Assembly (NCBI GenBank): GCA_963682025.1
Contig: OY821521.1
Span: forward strand, 195,362,526 to 195,426,525
Direction: 5' to 3'
From: Cordilura impudica
Taxonomy: Eukaryota > Arthropoda > Insecta > Diptera > Scathophagidae
DNA: 64,000 nt
How positions within the stretch are numbered: the stretch's first letter is position 1; each line of letters starts with the position of its first letter. Below, in pieces: positions 11,511 to 24,100 of this stretch. The notes under the pieces are model-generated. The model was not told the origin of the DNA. It did not search any database and worked only from the letters and a program-made list of their open reading frames with translations. Both the position numbers and the translations under genes were made by a program.

Positions 11511-11838
11511 TAAATTTTTTTAATCTATATATCTGTGGTCACAAACGATAACCGCCTAAGTCGACTTAAGGATGATTTGAGTTATCATATTCTACTAAAA
11601 ACGCTTTATATTTACGTGAAATCCCCATTTCTCTAACACTGTTTAATAAAAAGTTATTAAGGAAAACATAATAATGCTTGTGACTACAGATATATGAACT
11701 AGGAGCTCCAATAAGAGTGATGTAATTATATTTATTATAATTACGTTAACTAAAATAAAAAAAAAAAATATATATATATGTAAAAAAAATATAAATATTT
11801 GTTGAACACACAGAAGATATATGTAAATGAGTTTGTTA

Positions 11839-11972
11839 ATAAATAATTTTATTAGAGCCTAAAGGTATGCTCATCAATTTTGGCAATCCACAATTCGTCG
11901 CATTTGTGTGTTGTTTGTGAATTGCTAAAATTGATTAGCACACCTTTAGGCTCGTACAAAATTATTTATTAG
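11839..11972. repeat. inverted-repeat hairpin element (MITE-like)
   Basis: Two imperfectly complementary arms of about 55 bases (AATAATTTTATTAGAGCCTA... and ...TTTAGGCTCGTACAAAATTA) surround a ~20-base loop. The pattern suits a miniature inverted-repeat transposon. The GCCTAAAGGTATGCT motif resembles one in the family-H elements (CCTAAAGGTATGCTAATCA near 42,250). Confidence 0.6.
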
Positions 11973-12224
11973 AAACATTTTATTTTATTTAATTTAATAT
12001 ATTTTGTACACATATTATAAATAAATTTAATCATTCGGCACTTCTCCTCCTTATGATCTATAACTATGCCAAATTGCATACTCCTCCTTTAGCGCATTTT
12101 GCTTAAAAACGGATACAAGGACTGTCTTTCACGCATTAATATATAGATTTAAGCTTATCGGTGACTGACTATATTAAATTTCATAAACTTAACACACATA
12201 CGTCTAAGTATTTATTTTAGATGC

Positions 12225-15035
12225 GGGTTTTCAAAAAAAAGTTCCTTTCCTTACAAAAGTGCCTTTTTAGAAAAAAAAAATTGTTTTTATAGAATTTTTT
12301 TTTTTATAAAAAGTGCCTATTCTTTAAAAAGTAAATTTTCTTAAACAATTACCTCTTATAAAAATATGTTTTATTAAAAAACGTTCCTTATCTTAAAAAC
12401 AACCTTTTCTCAAAAAAGTACATTTTCATTCAGACTTGAATAGTAAAACGATTGTAGTCATTGTAAAATCATCGCTATAACTAATTTCATTTTATAGCCC
12501 ATTTCCTTTTTTGTTGGCGTAAAAGAGAACTCACAATCACTGAATACCGACAAAAAACCAGAAAATATGTATTTGTTTATATTTTAAGCGGGATCTGACA
12601 ATCGGTATAGCTAGGTCCAAAAGGGCTAAAAAAGTGTTTCTTTTTAAATAAAAAACCTTTTGTTAAAAAAATACCTACTCCTAAAAAGTATATTTTCTTA
12701 AAAAGTAAATTTTCTTAATAAATACTTATATTTCTTAAAAAAGTACCTATTCTTAAAAAATCGCCTTATCTTAAAAAATTAAATTTTCTTAAAATGTACT
12801 TTTTCTTATAAAGTATTTCTCTTTAAGATGTGTCTTTTCTTAAAAAGTAAATTTAAAAAATTCCCTTTCTTAAAAAAGTACATTTTCATAAAAAAGTACA
12901 TTTTCTTCAAAAAATAACCTTTTCTTAAAGAAGTACATTTTCTTAAAAAAGTACCTTTCCTTAAAAAAGTAAATTTTTTTTTTTAAAAAATCACATTTTC
13001 TTGAAATAGTATATTTTCTTAAAAAAGTGCATTTCCTTAAAAACTTACCTTTTCTTAAAAAAGAACATTTTCTTAAAAAAGTAAATTTTTCTTAAAAAAT
13101 ACCTTTTCGTAAGAAAGTACATTTCTAATAAAAGTACCTTTTGTCGAAATAGTACATTTTCTTATAAAAGTACCTTTTCTTAAAAAAATATCCTTTCTTA
13201 ACAAAGTATATTTTCTTAAAAAAGATCCTTCTCTGCAAAAAGTACCTTTTCTTAAAAAAAGTACCTCTTCTTAATAAAATACTTTTTCTTAAAAAAGCAC
13301 TTTTTCTTAAAAAAGCACTTTTTCTTAAAAAAGCACTTTTTCTTAAAAAAATTATTTTTCTTGAAAAAGTACGTTTTCTTAAAAAACGTACCTTTCTGAT
13401 AAAAGTACATTTTCTCAAAAAATACCTTTTCTTAAAAAAAGAAAATTTTCATAATTTTCATTTCATTAAAAAGTATTCTATTCTTCAAAAATCACTTTTG
13501 TCTTAAAAAATTAAATTTTTAAAATAAGTACTTTTTCTTATAAAGGTCTTTTCTTTGAAAAGAGTCTTTTCTTAGAATGTAGATTTTAAAAAACCCTTTC
13601 TTAAAAAAATATCCTTTCTTAAAAAAGTAATTTTTTTTATTAAAAAATAACCTTTTCTTAAAAAAACTAAATTTTTTTTTAATAAAGAAGACTTTCTTAA
13701 AAAGTAAATTTTCTTAAGAAAGTAACTTTTCTTATAAAAGTACCTTTTCTGGAAATAGTATATTTTCTTAAAAAAGTACTTTTCTTAAAAAATACCCTCT
13801 CTTAAAAAAGTATATAATCTTAAAAAAGAACTTTTTCTACAAAAAGTACCTTTTCTTAAAAAAGTACCTTTTCTTAAAAAAAAACTTTTTTTAAAAAAGT
13901 ATTTTTAAAAAAAATTAATTTTTCTTAAAAAAGTAAGTTTTTTTAAAAAACGTACCTCTCTGATAAAAGTACATTTTCTTAAAAAATACCTCTTCTTAAA
14001 ATAGAAAATTTTCTTTAGAAAGTACCTTTCCAAATACTTATTTAAAAAAGTATATATTCTTCAAAAATCATTTTGTCTTAAAAAATTAAATTTTTTTAAT
14101 AAGTAATTTTTCTTATATAGTACTTTTCTTTAAAAAGAGTCTTTTCTTAGAAAGCAGATTTAAAAATAGACTTTCTTAAAAAATATCCTTTCGTAAAAAG
14201 TACCTTTTTACAAAAAGTACGTTTTCTTAAAAAAGGTACTTTTTTTTAATAGAGAAGACTTTCTTAAAAAGTACGTTTTCTTAAGAAAGTACCTTTCTAA
14301 TAAAAGTACCTTTTTTTGAAAGATATTTTCTTAAAAAGTGATTTTCCTTAAAAATTTACTTTTTCTGAAAAAAGGACATTTTCTTAAAAAAGTACCTTTT
14401 CTTAAAAAGTACCTTTTCTTAAAAACTCCTCTTCTTAAAAAAGTACATTTTCTTAAAAAAGTTCCTTTTCTTAAAAAAGTTCCTTTTCGTAAAACCGTAC
14501 CTTTTCTTTAAATAGCACCTCTTCCTGAAATAGTACATTTTCTTAAAAAAAGTGCCTCTTTTTAATAACTTACTTTTTCTTAAAAAAGTACATTTTCTTA
14601 AAAAATACCCTTTCTTAAAAAAGTACCTATTCTTAAAAAGTACCTTTTCTTGAAATAATACATTTTCTTAAAAAAGGAACTTCTTAAAAACTTCTAAAAA
14701 AATTCCCTTTCTTAAAAAGTATATTTTCTTAAAAAATAACCTTTTCTACAAAAAGGACATTTTCTACAAAAAGTACCTTTTCTTAAAAAAGTAAATTTTC
14801 TTAAAAATTTTTTTTTTTTTTTAAAGTACGTTTTCTTAAAAAGGTACCATTTCTCAAAAAAGGACCTCTTCTTAAAAACTTATCTTTTCTTGAAATGGTA
14901 CATTTTCTTAAAAAAGTGCTTCTTAAAAACTTAATTAAAGAAAAAGTACTATTTCTTAAAAAAGTACTTTTATTTAAAGTACTTTTTCTTTAAAAAAATA
15001 CGTTTTCTTAAAAAGTAAATTTTCTTAAAAATTTC
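12225..15035 (+). repeat. 18-bp minisatellite, array E1
   Basis: About 2.8 kb of diverged tandem units with consensus TTTTCTTAAAAAAGTACC in plus orientation. It lies between the divergent ppk and Ig genes. Array length is approximate, because the first 400 bases are interrupted by unique sequence near 12,430-12,600. Frames read as low-complexity R-K-S-A-F-L repeats and are not coding. Confidence 0.9.
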
Positions 15036-15279
15036 GCTGTCAAGTTTACTTTATTTCTAAAAACTACTTAAAGGTTATATAGAATTGCTATTGAGATTTA
15101 ACGTTGATAATTCGCATTTGCCTAAAAATTCCCTTTTTAAAAAATTGTGTCTCATTTGACGAAATAAATTTTTTTTAACGTTTATTGTATTCAAAATTTT
15201 CAATATATACTTGTATAAAGAGGAAAGAAATTTTATAAAGTGGATTAGAACCTCCAGATACCCGTATAAAATTGACTGC

Positions 15280-16005
15280 CAAATAATTCAGTGTGAAGAA
15301 ATAATGGAGTGGCTCCCACTGTTCCAAAATTTTGTTGAGCTTGTGGCTGAATATTTTAAAATATTATGAGTAGCCGTTCCAAAATAAGCTTGAAAGTCAT
15401 TTCTTCTACAAGAACTATTGCAAAAGTGGTTACCTATTTCTTTTAAAAAATGTTCAATATTATCGAAAAAGCCAGACTTGGACGATGCCACCGATTCAAT
15501 GAGGCATATGGAACCATTTTTGAATATAAGTGATGCTAAAGCCCTCGCATTGAATAAGTGCAAAAATCCATTCAAAATTGTATATATGTATTGAACAATA
15601 CAATTGAATTGCCATGTTATATAAAATAAAAATAAATTGAGAAAATTTGTAAATAGTACCAAATGAGCCGCGGGAGTACCAAAGTACTTTTTAGGTTTGA
15701 ATTATACCAACTTTATCATTCCTGGTATGCTTCGAAACTTCTTGTACCATTTTTTTCAGACATTATTGCAGCAACGACAGTCATTTGTTCACTGGTTTCG
15801 TGTATTTTTTTTTTGTAGATTCAATTTCAACTCTTGAATTAATTTTGAGTTTCCTTTTGACTGACTTTTCCGTTTGAATACCCTTTATCTTAAAATTATC
15901 TTCCATTGATAGCATTCTTCGATTTATATTTTCTTTGGCTTCTTTTAATGTTTTGATTTTAACTTTAAGCAGTTGATTTTCTGACAAAAGTACATCCACT
16001 TTTTC
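15280..16005 (-). pseudogene. possible hAT-type transposase remnant
   Basis: The minus strand holds an open stretch (15,662-15,288) with NIEHFLKEIGNHFCNSSCRR then NDFQAYF and THNILKYSATSSTKFW. This resembles the 'L...v.f..S..R...F..f......iLk...TRW' segment of hAT/ZMYM-like transposases. Upstream at 15,999-15,781 is a lysine-rich coiled-coil-like frame of 72 residues that may belong to the same element. The similarity is weak and judged by eye. It could instead be chance open frame. Confidence 0.35.
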
Positions 16006-16955
16006 ATTACATCGCCGACTTTATGATTTATATGTTCATTTTTTTTTGTATTTCAATAGCAAATTATAGAGTTGTTCTTACAACTAATTCCTTAAAAAGT
16101 CTGCATGCATGTCTAATGCCTAATGCAGAAACAATGTTCTTCTAAAACATATTAGAAATACTTTTACACTGCAACGAATGCACTATTAACAATTTTTGTT
16201 TTGTCTGAATTATTATCTGTGCTGTATTGTCTCACAAATTCATTCCTCTTATACTTATGCTAATATCACTCATTGAAAACTTAGGTCACAGCTCTTTATA
16301 TCGCTCTCTATCTGTCTCTAGGCACCCGGGAGGAAATAACTAATTGTAAATATTTATTTGTTTTCAGCAAATTTTTCTTTTTACCGAAAAATAATGGATA
16401 GCCAGCCGTATGTCATGCCATTTACTTAGTTTCATAGAACGTTGAAGATTTTGTAGTTTGAATTTTTTTTTTGTATTCACGAAATTAATATAAGATGTTA
16501 TTGGGGGCTTATTGAATTCATGTTATACGAGTACACACTCGCGCATTCATAATATAGAGTGGCATTATCTGCACATCTGCAACAAAAGCACGTCTTAATT
16601 GAATAATAATAACAATAACAATAACAATGACAAAATGCTCAATACAAATACGCAGGCGAACAATTATAAATGTATGGGTGTGCAATTCAACGTATGTGTT
16701 TGTATGTAACATATATGGAAACTAGTGAAAATGGTCACCAAAATTAAAGAAAAAAGAAAAAAAACTTAAACAAGATCAAGATCTGACACAAACGGTGACT
16801 TCAAATTCAACAGTTCAAATTGAGCGTTGGTCTTAAGCGGCGGTGTATGCAGAAAAAAAAAAACAAAATAATTCTACTGTGAACTTAAAGGAAAATTACA
16901 AAAAAAATTTATATAAAGTGTAGTGGAATTTTTTTTTTTATTGATTTGTAAAATT
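16006..16955. other. upstream region of the first Ig gene
   Basis: A/T-rich sequence with short simple repeats (AACAAT around 16,605-16,630). It should contain the promoter and 5' UTR. A TATATAAAGTG string sits at about 16,909, only 40-odd bases before the ATG, so I do not call it a promoter. Confidence 0.35.
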
Positions 16956-17127
16956 ATGTCTTTAAAACTAATTCTCATTAGTATCTCCATCTTACCTTGG
17001 TTAAGTTCGGCCAATGAATCGAATCAATTACATAATGATGAATTGTATAGTCGGGATTTTTACAGTGTACCGACAACAGTGAAAACCTTTGAAAATGATA
17101 CAGTTCTATTGCCATGTGCCTACAAGT
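16956..17127 (+). CDS. Wrapper-like exon 1: signal peptide, start of Ig1
   Basis: MSLKLILISISILPWLSSAN is a clear signal peptide. The exon ends at VLLPCAYK, the first Ig1 cysteine. I chose the ATG with A at -3; the frame upstream starts only with GTG. Donor AAGT|gtaagt. Confidence 0.85.
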
Positions 17128-20100
17128 GTAAGTTGAATAGTTAAAAAAAAAAAAACAACAAAAAACTTTTATTAAGGTGACATGGAAATTTTTTTTTTGT
17201 TATGGCTCTAAAACATAAATGTCAAGGCTTAAAATGTTTGCGGAAGTTCGTTAAGGTAAAGCTCTTGGGTCTACAAACAAAAGTTGTTATAATATTTTAT
17301 ATTTTATAGCGGATTTTAAAGAAAATTATTGTGGCTAAAATAGTATTTCGACCGACTATGTGATACCCTAACCATACGTTTAGAGACTTAATCTTACTTC
17401 CAACTAATTGGGTATAGAAAATAAGCATATCAAAGCAAATCTGAGTGGAGTTTTTGTTTATATTTTTGCCTACAGATCTGAAAAAGTTCATATCGGATGA
17501 TGCTATATTTTTTTTGGAGATAAGTTCGAAAAATGGTTCGATCCTGACCATATTTGGCAAAGTAACTTTCTTTTTTTTGCCCAAACATATACAAACCAAA
17601 TTTGAGAAAAATCTGTGCAGTATTTTTGTATTTTCATTGATTTAAGTGAATATCGGGAAGCAGCTTTATATGCGAGCTATGACTAAGAATTGTCCAATAT
17701 GATTTATTTTTGGACTATTGATTAATGAATGTAATAAACACATGCAAACCCAATTTGACCGAGATCTATACGATAATGTGGATCTCCTGGCAATTTAAGT
17801 CGATCTCATAGGAGTCATTCGTGTGGGGACTAGGTTTGAACATGGCCAATAAAAGCTCATATACCAAATTTCTCCAAAATATATTCATATTTGCGACCTG
17901 TAGTTTGATTACAAGGTTTACATGGACACACAGACGGACGGACGGACATCGCTAAATCGACTCAGAAAGATATTCTAATATTTTTGTAGTTACAAACATC
18001 AGCACAACCTCAATATACCCTTACCACATAGTGGTTTGGGTATAATTAAAAACCAAATCAAACTTCTCGACTTCATAAAAAAATTTACAGTTTGTATGGG
18101 AACCCCCTTAATGAATGGAGATAGGGGTTAGGTATGTTAGAAAAATATGTTGGAGTAAAAATATTTATTGTGATAGGTCATACATTTGACCCGCCTAGGG
18201 GCATCCTAGGTGTTGTACACGCCAAGTTTAACAATTTCATAAAACTGCCATATTTGTATGGGAGCCCCCCTTAAGAGGTGACGATAAAGGACAGGTATGT
18301 TTCGCGAAAATATTTGGGACAAAAAACTAATGGAGGTCAATCATATATTTTACATCGGTAGGGGAACTCCAAGGCAGTTATGGGACTTTTTCTTCTACAT
18401 ATTTCTAGTCTGTAATGTTAATTTTGTATTGGAGACCCTTTAATGATGGTACAGAGAGCATATATATGTTCTAAAAAATTTTGGGGTTGGAAAACTGATG
18501 GGAGTCGGTCATCAATTTGACTTTTCTTGGGACATCTTAGGAGCTGTAGGGCCAATTTTGTAAAATTTCGTAAAATTTAAACTTTGTATGGGAGCTCCCC
18601 AAAGGAATGGAGATAGGAGATAGGTATGTTCGAAAAATTGCCGGGGAGGAAAAATTCAGGGTTCGCTCCTACATTTACCCCTCTAGGAGTGACTCTGTGG
18701 CAGTTCTGGAGTTTTTGTAAATTTTTTCTTTTTTGCCCCCACTTTGATTGAGCTCGATGAGGAGCCACTTGTCCTAATGCTACCCCCTAATTTTTTAGCT
18801 CATGTAGTTTTTTTTACGAACCTCACGAAACTAAGGGGTATAGCGCATCCTAATACTGTTACTAAGAAATTTCATACAACACTATCCCAATTCTAGTGCA
18901 CACAGATAGCCGGACAGACATTGCTAAATAGGCTCAGCAAGTAATTCTGGGTCGAATATTTTAAGTAGTTACAAATCCTGAAAAAAACTAGTTAATATTC
19001 TTTGTGGCTGAAGCTATTTAACTTAATCGGAATTTGGTAGCCACAACGAATCTGTTATCTGTGTATATTATTTTTTGGTACTCTAAAGTTCTTAATTACA
19101 ATTTCTGAATAATAGTGAAGAGACGAGAAGAATATGTGGTCAAAAACTTCATTCAGAATTTCCACCAGGAAGTAGGCTTCTTTATGACTCAGTATAGGCT
19201 CTTCATCGGTATAGTAAAACCTCCAAAGGGTTTGGTGTTCTCAGGGCAAACTTTTTTTTACGAACTTTTATAGATTTTCCATATCATGATGTTTGATTAA
19301 TTTTTCAGCTATAACTCAAAGGTTTATATAAAGGTTTATATAAACTTTACACCTTATTTTTCTAAAGAATCAAAATGTCTGACGAATTTGAGGAGTATTC
19401 TACCCATAAGGTTTAATTTTCCAAAATTAATTCACATTACTAACAATGTCACTCAAATTTGGTTTAAGCTTATTTTCTATATCCAATTCTTGGGCCTAAA
19501 ACCCTTTCTCTAAACGTATGGTATCGGTGCAGACCATCTATGATATTCTTAGTTGTTTTGTGTATGAGTTGAGCCAATTTTGCTCCCTAAAATAAATCTT
19601 TTATACTTTTCTTCAAAAAAGAATATTTTTTTAACAAAAATGTTTGAACCTTATAAAACAAGTTTCCCATTGACTGTATGTGAGACACCGAAGTATAAGA
19701 AACATGACCATCTTCTTTAGGGGGCATTTAAGTTTATTACTGTTAGTGCGTTCAGAGGTTTCTGAAATGAATATTATTACGAAGACTTTATAGCGGGTTT
19801 CTCAATATTAATCTTAATGTTAAGATAAATGTTTGATTTTTCTCTCAGTCTCCATATCAGTTTATTAATTTCAGATTTCTGAGATTTTAGTTTACACATA
19901 TTTTCACTACTTTCAAGTTTTAACTCCTAACAATCCCCAATATTGAGATAATCGAAAAATTTATTTTCCAAACTTTACATGCTCCGGGAACAAATACAAT
20001 ATATTGAGATAAGTAGGTTCTGACCTTTGCCCTCGATGAGGCAATGAAGTTGTACGCCTAGCAATATTGTGTTCGTCGAGCCATACTTACATTTGAAAAA

Positions 20101-21086
20101 TAAAAAGTCACCTTTAGACACTCTTGACAATTCCACATTAACACATATTTACTTAAACATATTCCAGTCTCCTTTAGCTCTGTACGTTGGCTACGTGATG
20201 AGGACTTACTCATGGAGGCTCCCTTTTCGGAAGAAGTCTTTCTAGATCGTTTTCATCTACTGGCCAATGGCAGCTTAGTAGTCACTGAAGTACAGCCCGA
20301 GGATACTGGAAAGTATTATTGCGAAATTAATAATGGTTCTGGTAAAGCTGTGCAGGCTCATGCCATTGAAGTACAATATGCACCGCGAGTTTTTGCCACA
20401 CCTAGCGGCTATATAGAACTGCCAATTGGTGCTGTATTTGAGATAATATGTGAGACTGAAGGCGTGCCACAACCTGCCGTGACATGGACTCATAACAATG
20501 ATACGATTATCGAATATCTTGTGGGTAATCGTCAGACTCATATAGTGAATGTAAAGGGGCGTAATATGTCGGGTAACATTGAGTGCACGGCCAGAAATGG
20601 AGTTGGTCACGAGGTTTCCGATGGTGTTGAACTCTTGGTATTATGTAAGTTTTGAGTCAATTGCGAAAGAATGTGTGTAATGCAATTCTTACAAATAACT
20701 GCTAGATAGAGTGAGAGTGAGAGAGATGTAGAAATAGGGAGATAGAGGGAGTGAGAAAGAGGGAAAGAGATAGAGAGAGATAGAGAGATACATGGAGAGA
20801 GAGAGATAGAGAGAGAGATGTAGATAAAGATGTAGATGTAGAGAGATGTAGATGAGCATATTCAAAAAAAAATCTCTTTGAAGTAATTGTAATGGAAAAG
20901 TAAATCGTGACTCAAAATTTTAAGGCATAATTAGGGAGAGAGAAAGAGATAGAGAGAGATTAAAACGATTTTTCTGTACTGCCTAAAGTGAGCATATTCA
21001 GAGAAAAATCTGTTTGAAATAACCGTAACTGAGAAGTTAATCCTGACTCAAATTCTTAAGGCATGTTTAAACAGTGAGATAGAGAA

Positions 21087-21125
<39 letters not shown>

Positions 21126-24100
21126 TGGAGAGAGATAGGAGAGCTGCTGAAGACAGAGCATAATTATACTACTGTAAACTTTTTCTTAGTGCTTTTTGAA
21201 ATGAGAGAGGTGTATTTTACACTATTCTCGGTAATATTCTCTCTTGCGTTTAAAATTTGAAAAACGATCTCTATTAAACTAAGTAAAAATCTAATTTATA
21301 ACAAAATTTATAATCTTTCTCTACGTCACTGATCAGATGTTTAGATGAATTTTTTTTCAACAACTGTGTCCATCAGCATAGTTTCGAGGGTTACTACTTA
21401 TGGTTTTGAGAAAAAAACTAAAATGCTCTCCATTAGGATCAATACACTTCTGTATTCTGTTGAATCAGTTTCCAATTCGAACGAAGTAATTAAAAAACAT
21501 AAAGTTTAAAAGAATCAACCGCTTCTTTATGCGTCGAAAAATGGGGAACTCCCCATTACTTTTTTATGTGCGGTAGCAAAAATAAGTTATTTTAGCCGAC
21601 TTCTAGGCGACTTTTCCAAATTATGCCGTGTCCAACGTGGAGGAATCTTTCTTTTTGCATGGCCAAACTTTTTTGGAGTATTATGGGATTGCGGAAAATT
21701 TTTATGACCATTTAACTTCAATTAGTTCATACAGAAAGTAAAAGTTTGAGACAAACGCGTCTTTCGATAGGGCTTGCTTGGTTTATATGTTGGAACTAAT
21801 ACTTCAAATAACTTTGAAATATATATATATTGTCGGATAAGTATTAAAAATATTTTTCCAATGAATTACAGTTTCTTATAAATTTGGGACAGTTCAAGTA
21901 TAAATTTTTATATGGTTTTGTTTCAAAGCGAATTATCTCGAAATTTGACCTATATAAGGTTAGGAAAAGCTGACCAAGATTCATAGCAAAATTATTAAGC
22001 TTTCATTTAAGATATTAGATGTCAGCTTAACCTCTTAAGGACTGGAGTTATAAATAGTCAAACTTATATATTTTTACAGTTTTAAGGTTATTGTCTTTAT
22101 TGGCCAATAATATCCCGGGCCCTTAAAGATTTAAGATCTTAAATATATCCCAAAGGAAGGATTGATGTCTTGGCTATGAATCATGACCAGTAAATGATTA
22201 CCTCCTATAGGTCAAGTTTCCAAATAATTCTCTATTTCGAAATAAAATCTGAATGTTAAATGAAAAGAAGACTTGAATTGTACCGAAATGTATTTTTTCA
22301 CTGAGATACGAGTTTTTGGAGTTATTCACAAAAAACGTCCATATTTAGAGCCACGCCCCCTTTCGAAGTTTGAAAATTGTACAAGTTTAGGGTTTTTGTC
22401 TATATTGGCCAATAATATTCCCGGCCCTTAAAGAGTTAAGGGTAAAAATTATAACTCAAAGAACAGCTTGATATCTTGACTATTAATTATGGCCAGTTAA
22501 TGATGAGCTCGTATTGGTTAAGTTTCGAGATAATTCGTTTTTTCGAAATAAATTCGAAATTAAAAATTAAAAAAACTAATGTTCCCAAAAGGGGTTAATT
22601 TATGATGATGTTTCAGGGAGATAAGAATTTTAGCATTTATTCACTAAAAACAGTTCCAACTTTGTGCCACGCCCCCTTTGAAATTTGTACAATTTTAGGG
22701 TTATTAGCTATATTGGCCAATAATAACACCCGGCCTTGAAGGGTAACGAGTCAAATGATATCTCAAAGCAAAACTTTATATGTTGACTATGAATCAGGGC
22801 CAGTAAATGATGACCGCTTATATATAAAGTTTCAAGATATTTCGCTTTTTCGAAATTAAATCGAAATCAAAAATGAATTAACTTGAATTGCCCCGAAATG
22901 GGTTAAATTATGAAAATATTTTGTTGAGATACGATTTTTGGATTTATTCACAATAGTTCCAACTTTGAAGCCAAGCTTACTCGCAACGAGTCGTTTGCCT
23001 CAAAATCTCACTGACTCACAAAACATAAGTAGTAACCCTAGTTCATATTCAAACATTGATAGAATTTTGATCCTAATTGCCTATACGTATCTAACAAATA
23101 TAAATAGTTTCACCCGAAGTTCGAGCTCCTCAAAAAATATATTATTCAAAAATTGGCGGACGTATTCAATTGGAGTGCTTTGTTGAATCTGCTCCCTTGG
23201 CCAAAGTTCGTTGGTATCATGCGGGCAAACCCATTACCTTGGGCGTATATTACAATCGACAGGATACCGAAGAATTGCACAAAAATGCCACGAACCATCA
23301 ATACTATTCGGACATGAAACATGCGTTGATAATAAAAAATGCTCGTGAATCTGATATGGGCATGTACGAGTGTAGAGCTGAAAATACCATAGGCATTCAA
23401 AGCGGTTATATGGAAGTGACATTTCGACCGATGCCTTGTACATTTAAAATAAGCCCCGACATGCAGAGTCCCACATCACACGTGCTGGTATGGCAAACAG
23501 AGAGTAATTCAGCGATTGTTGAATTTAAATTGAAATTCCGACAAGTACCATCTGGTGAGTCAAATGAATTGCTATTAATTGATTAATTGAATGGAAAACA
23601 ATAAAAATTGTTGTAACAATACAAATGTTAATTATAATTCAATTGGTAAACTTATAGAAAACATTTTGTCATATACCACGATGACCAATAGACCAGAATG
23701 GAATGAACTTACAATACCCTCGGATATATCAATAGGTAAATGTTGTACAAAAATGTAAAATTGGGAATTGGCCATTAAACTTTGAACTTGTTTTAGGACC
23801 AATTTATACCACCACATACACATTGTACGGTTTGCATCCCGCTAGTATCTATCAGGTGGTAGTTTTGGCCCGCAATCATTTTGGCTGGAGTGATAGTAGT
23901 AAAATTCTGCGTTTTGCTACGGGTGGTGAAGGTACACACACACACACCGATACGTAAATCATTTTTTATGGATTTAACTTAAGTCTGCTTAATTATATTT
24001 CAGTTGAATTTCCAAACTATTCAACCGAAGCTGATAAATACGGTATTGTTGTTGATGCTAATAATCCAGCTAATGATAATGAAGATGGCGATGATGATGA

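Larger units (their letters stand above)
11123..12224. other. ppk upstream region
   Basis: A/T-rich DNA between the ppk start and the first minisatellite. Apart from the family-H fragment and the hairpin it holds nothing I recognise. Any ppk promoter or missing 5' exon should be here or further right. Confidence 0.4.

Noticed and set aside
13125..13418. 97-codon open frame rich in R-K-S-A-F-L repeats
   Set aside because: It runs entirely through the 18-bp minisatellite. An 18-base period is a multiple of three, so long frames arise automatically.
12225..15035. CRISPR-like array of regular repeats
   Set aside because: Units are contiguous, diverged and without unique spacers, in a eukaryotic intergenic setting. 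It is a minisatellite.
16518..16712. 64-codon minus frame upstream of the Wrapper-like gene
   Set aside because: Driven by an AACAAT simple repeat and a His/Thr-rich stretch. No domain, and it lies in the probable promoter region.
16909..16919. TATATAAAGTG as a TATA box of the Wrapper-like gene
   Set aside because: Only about 45 bases before the ATG, which would leave almost no 5' UTR. A/T-rich strings of this kind are common here.
20275..20610. 111-codon minus-strand frame
   Set aside because: Antisense shadow of the Ig1/Ig2 exon of the Wrapper-like gene.
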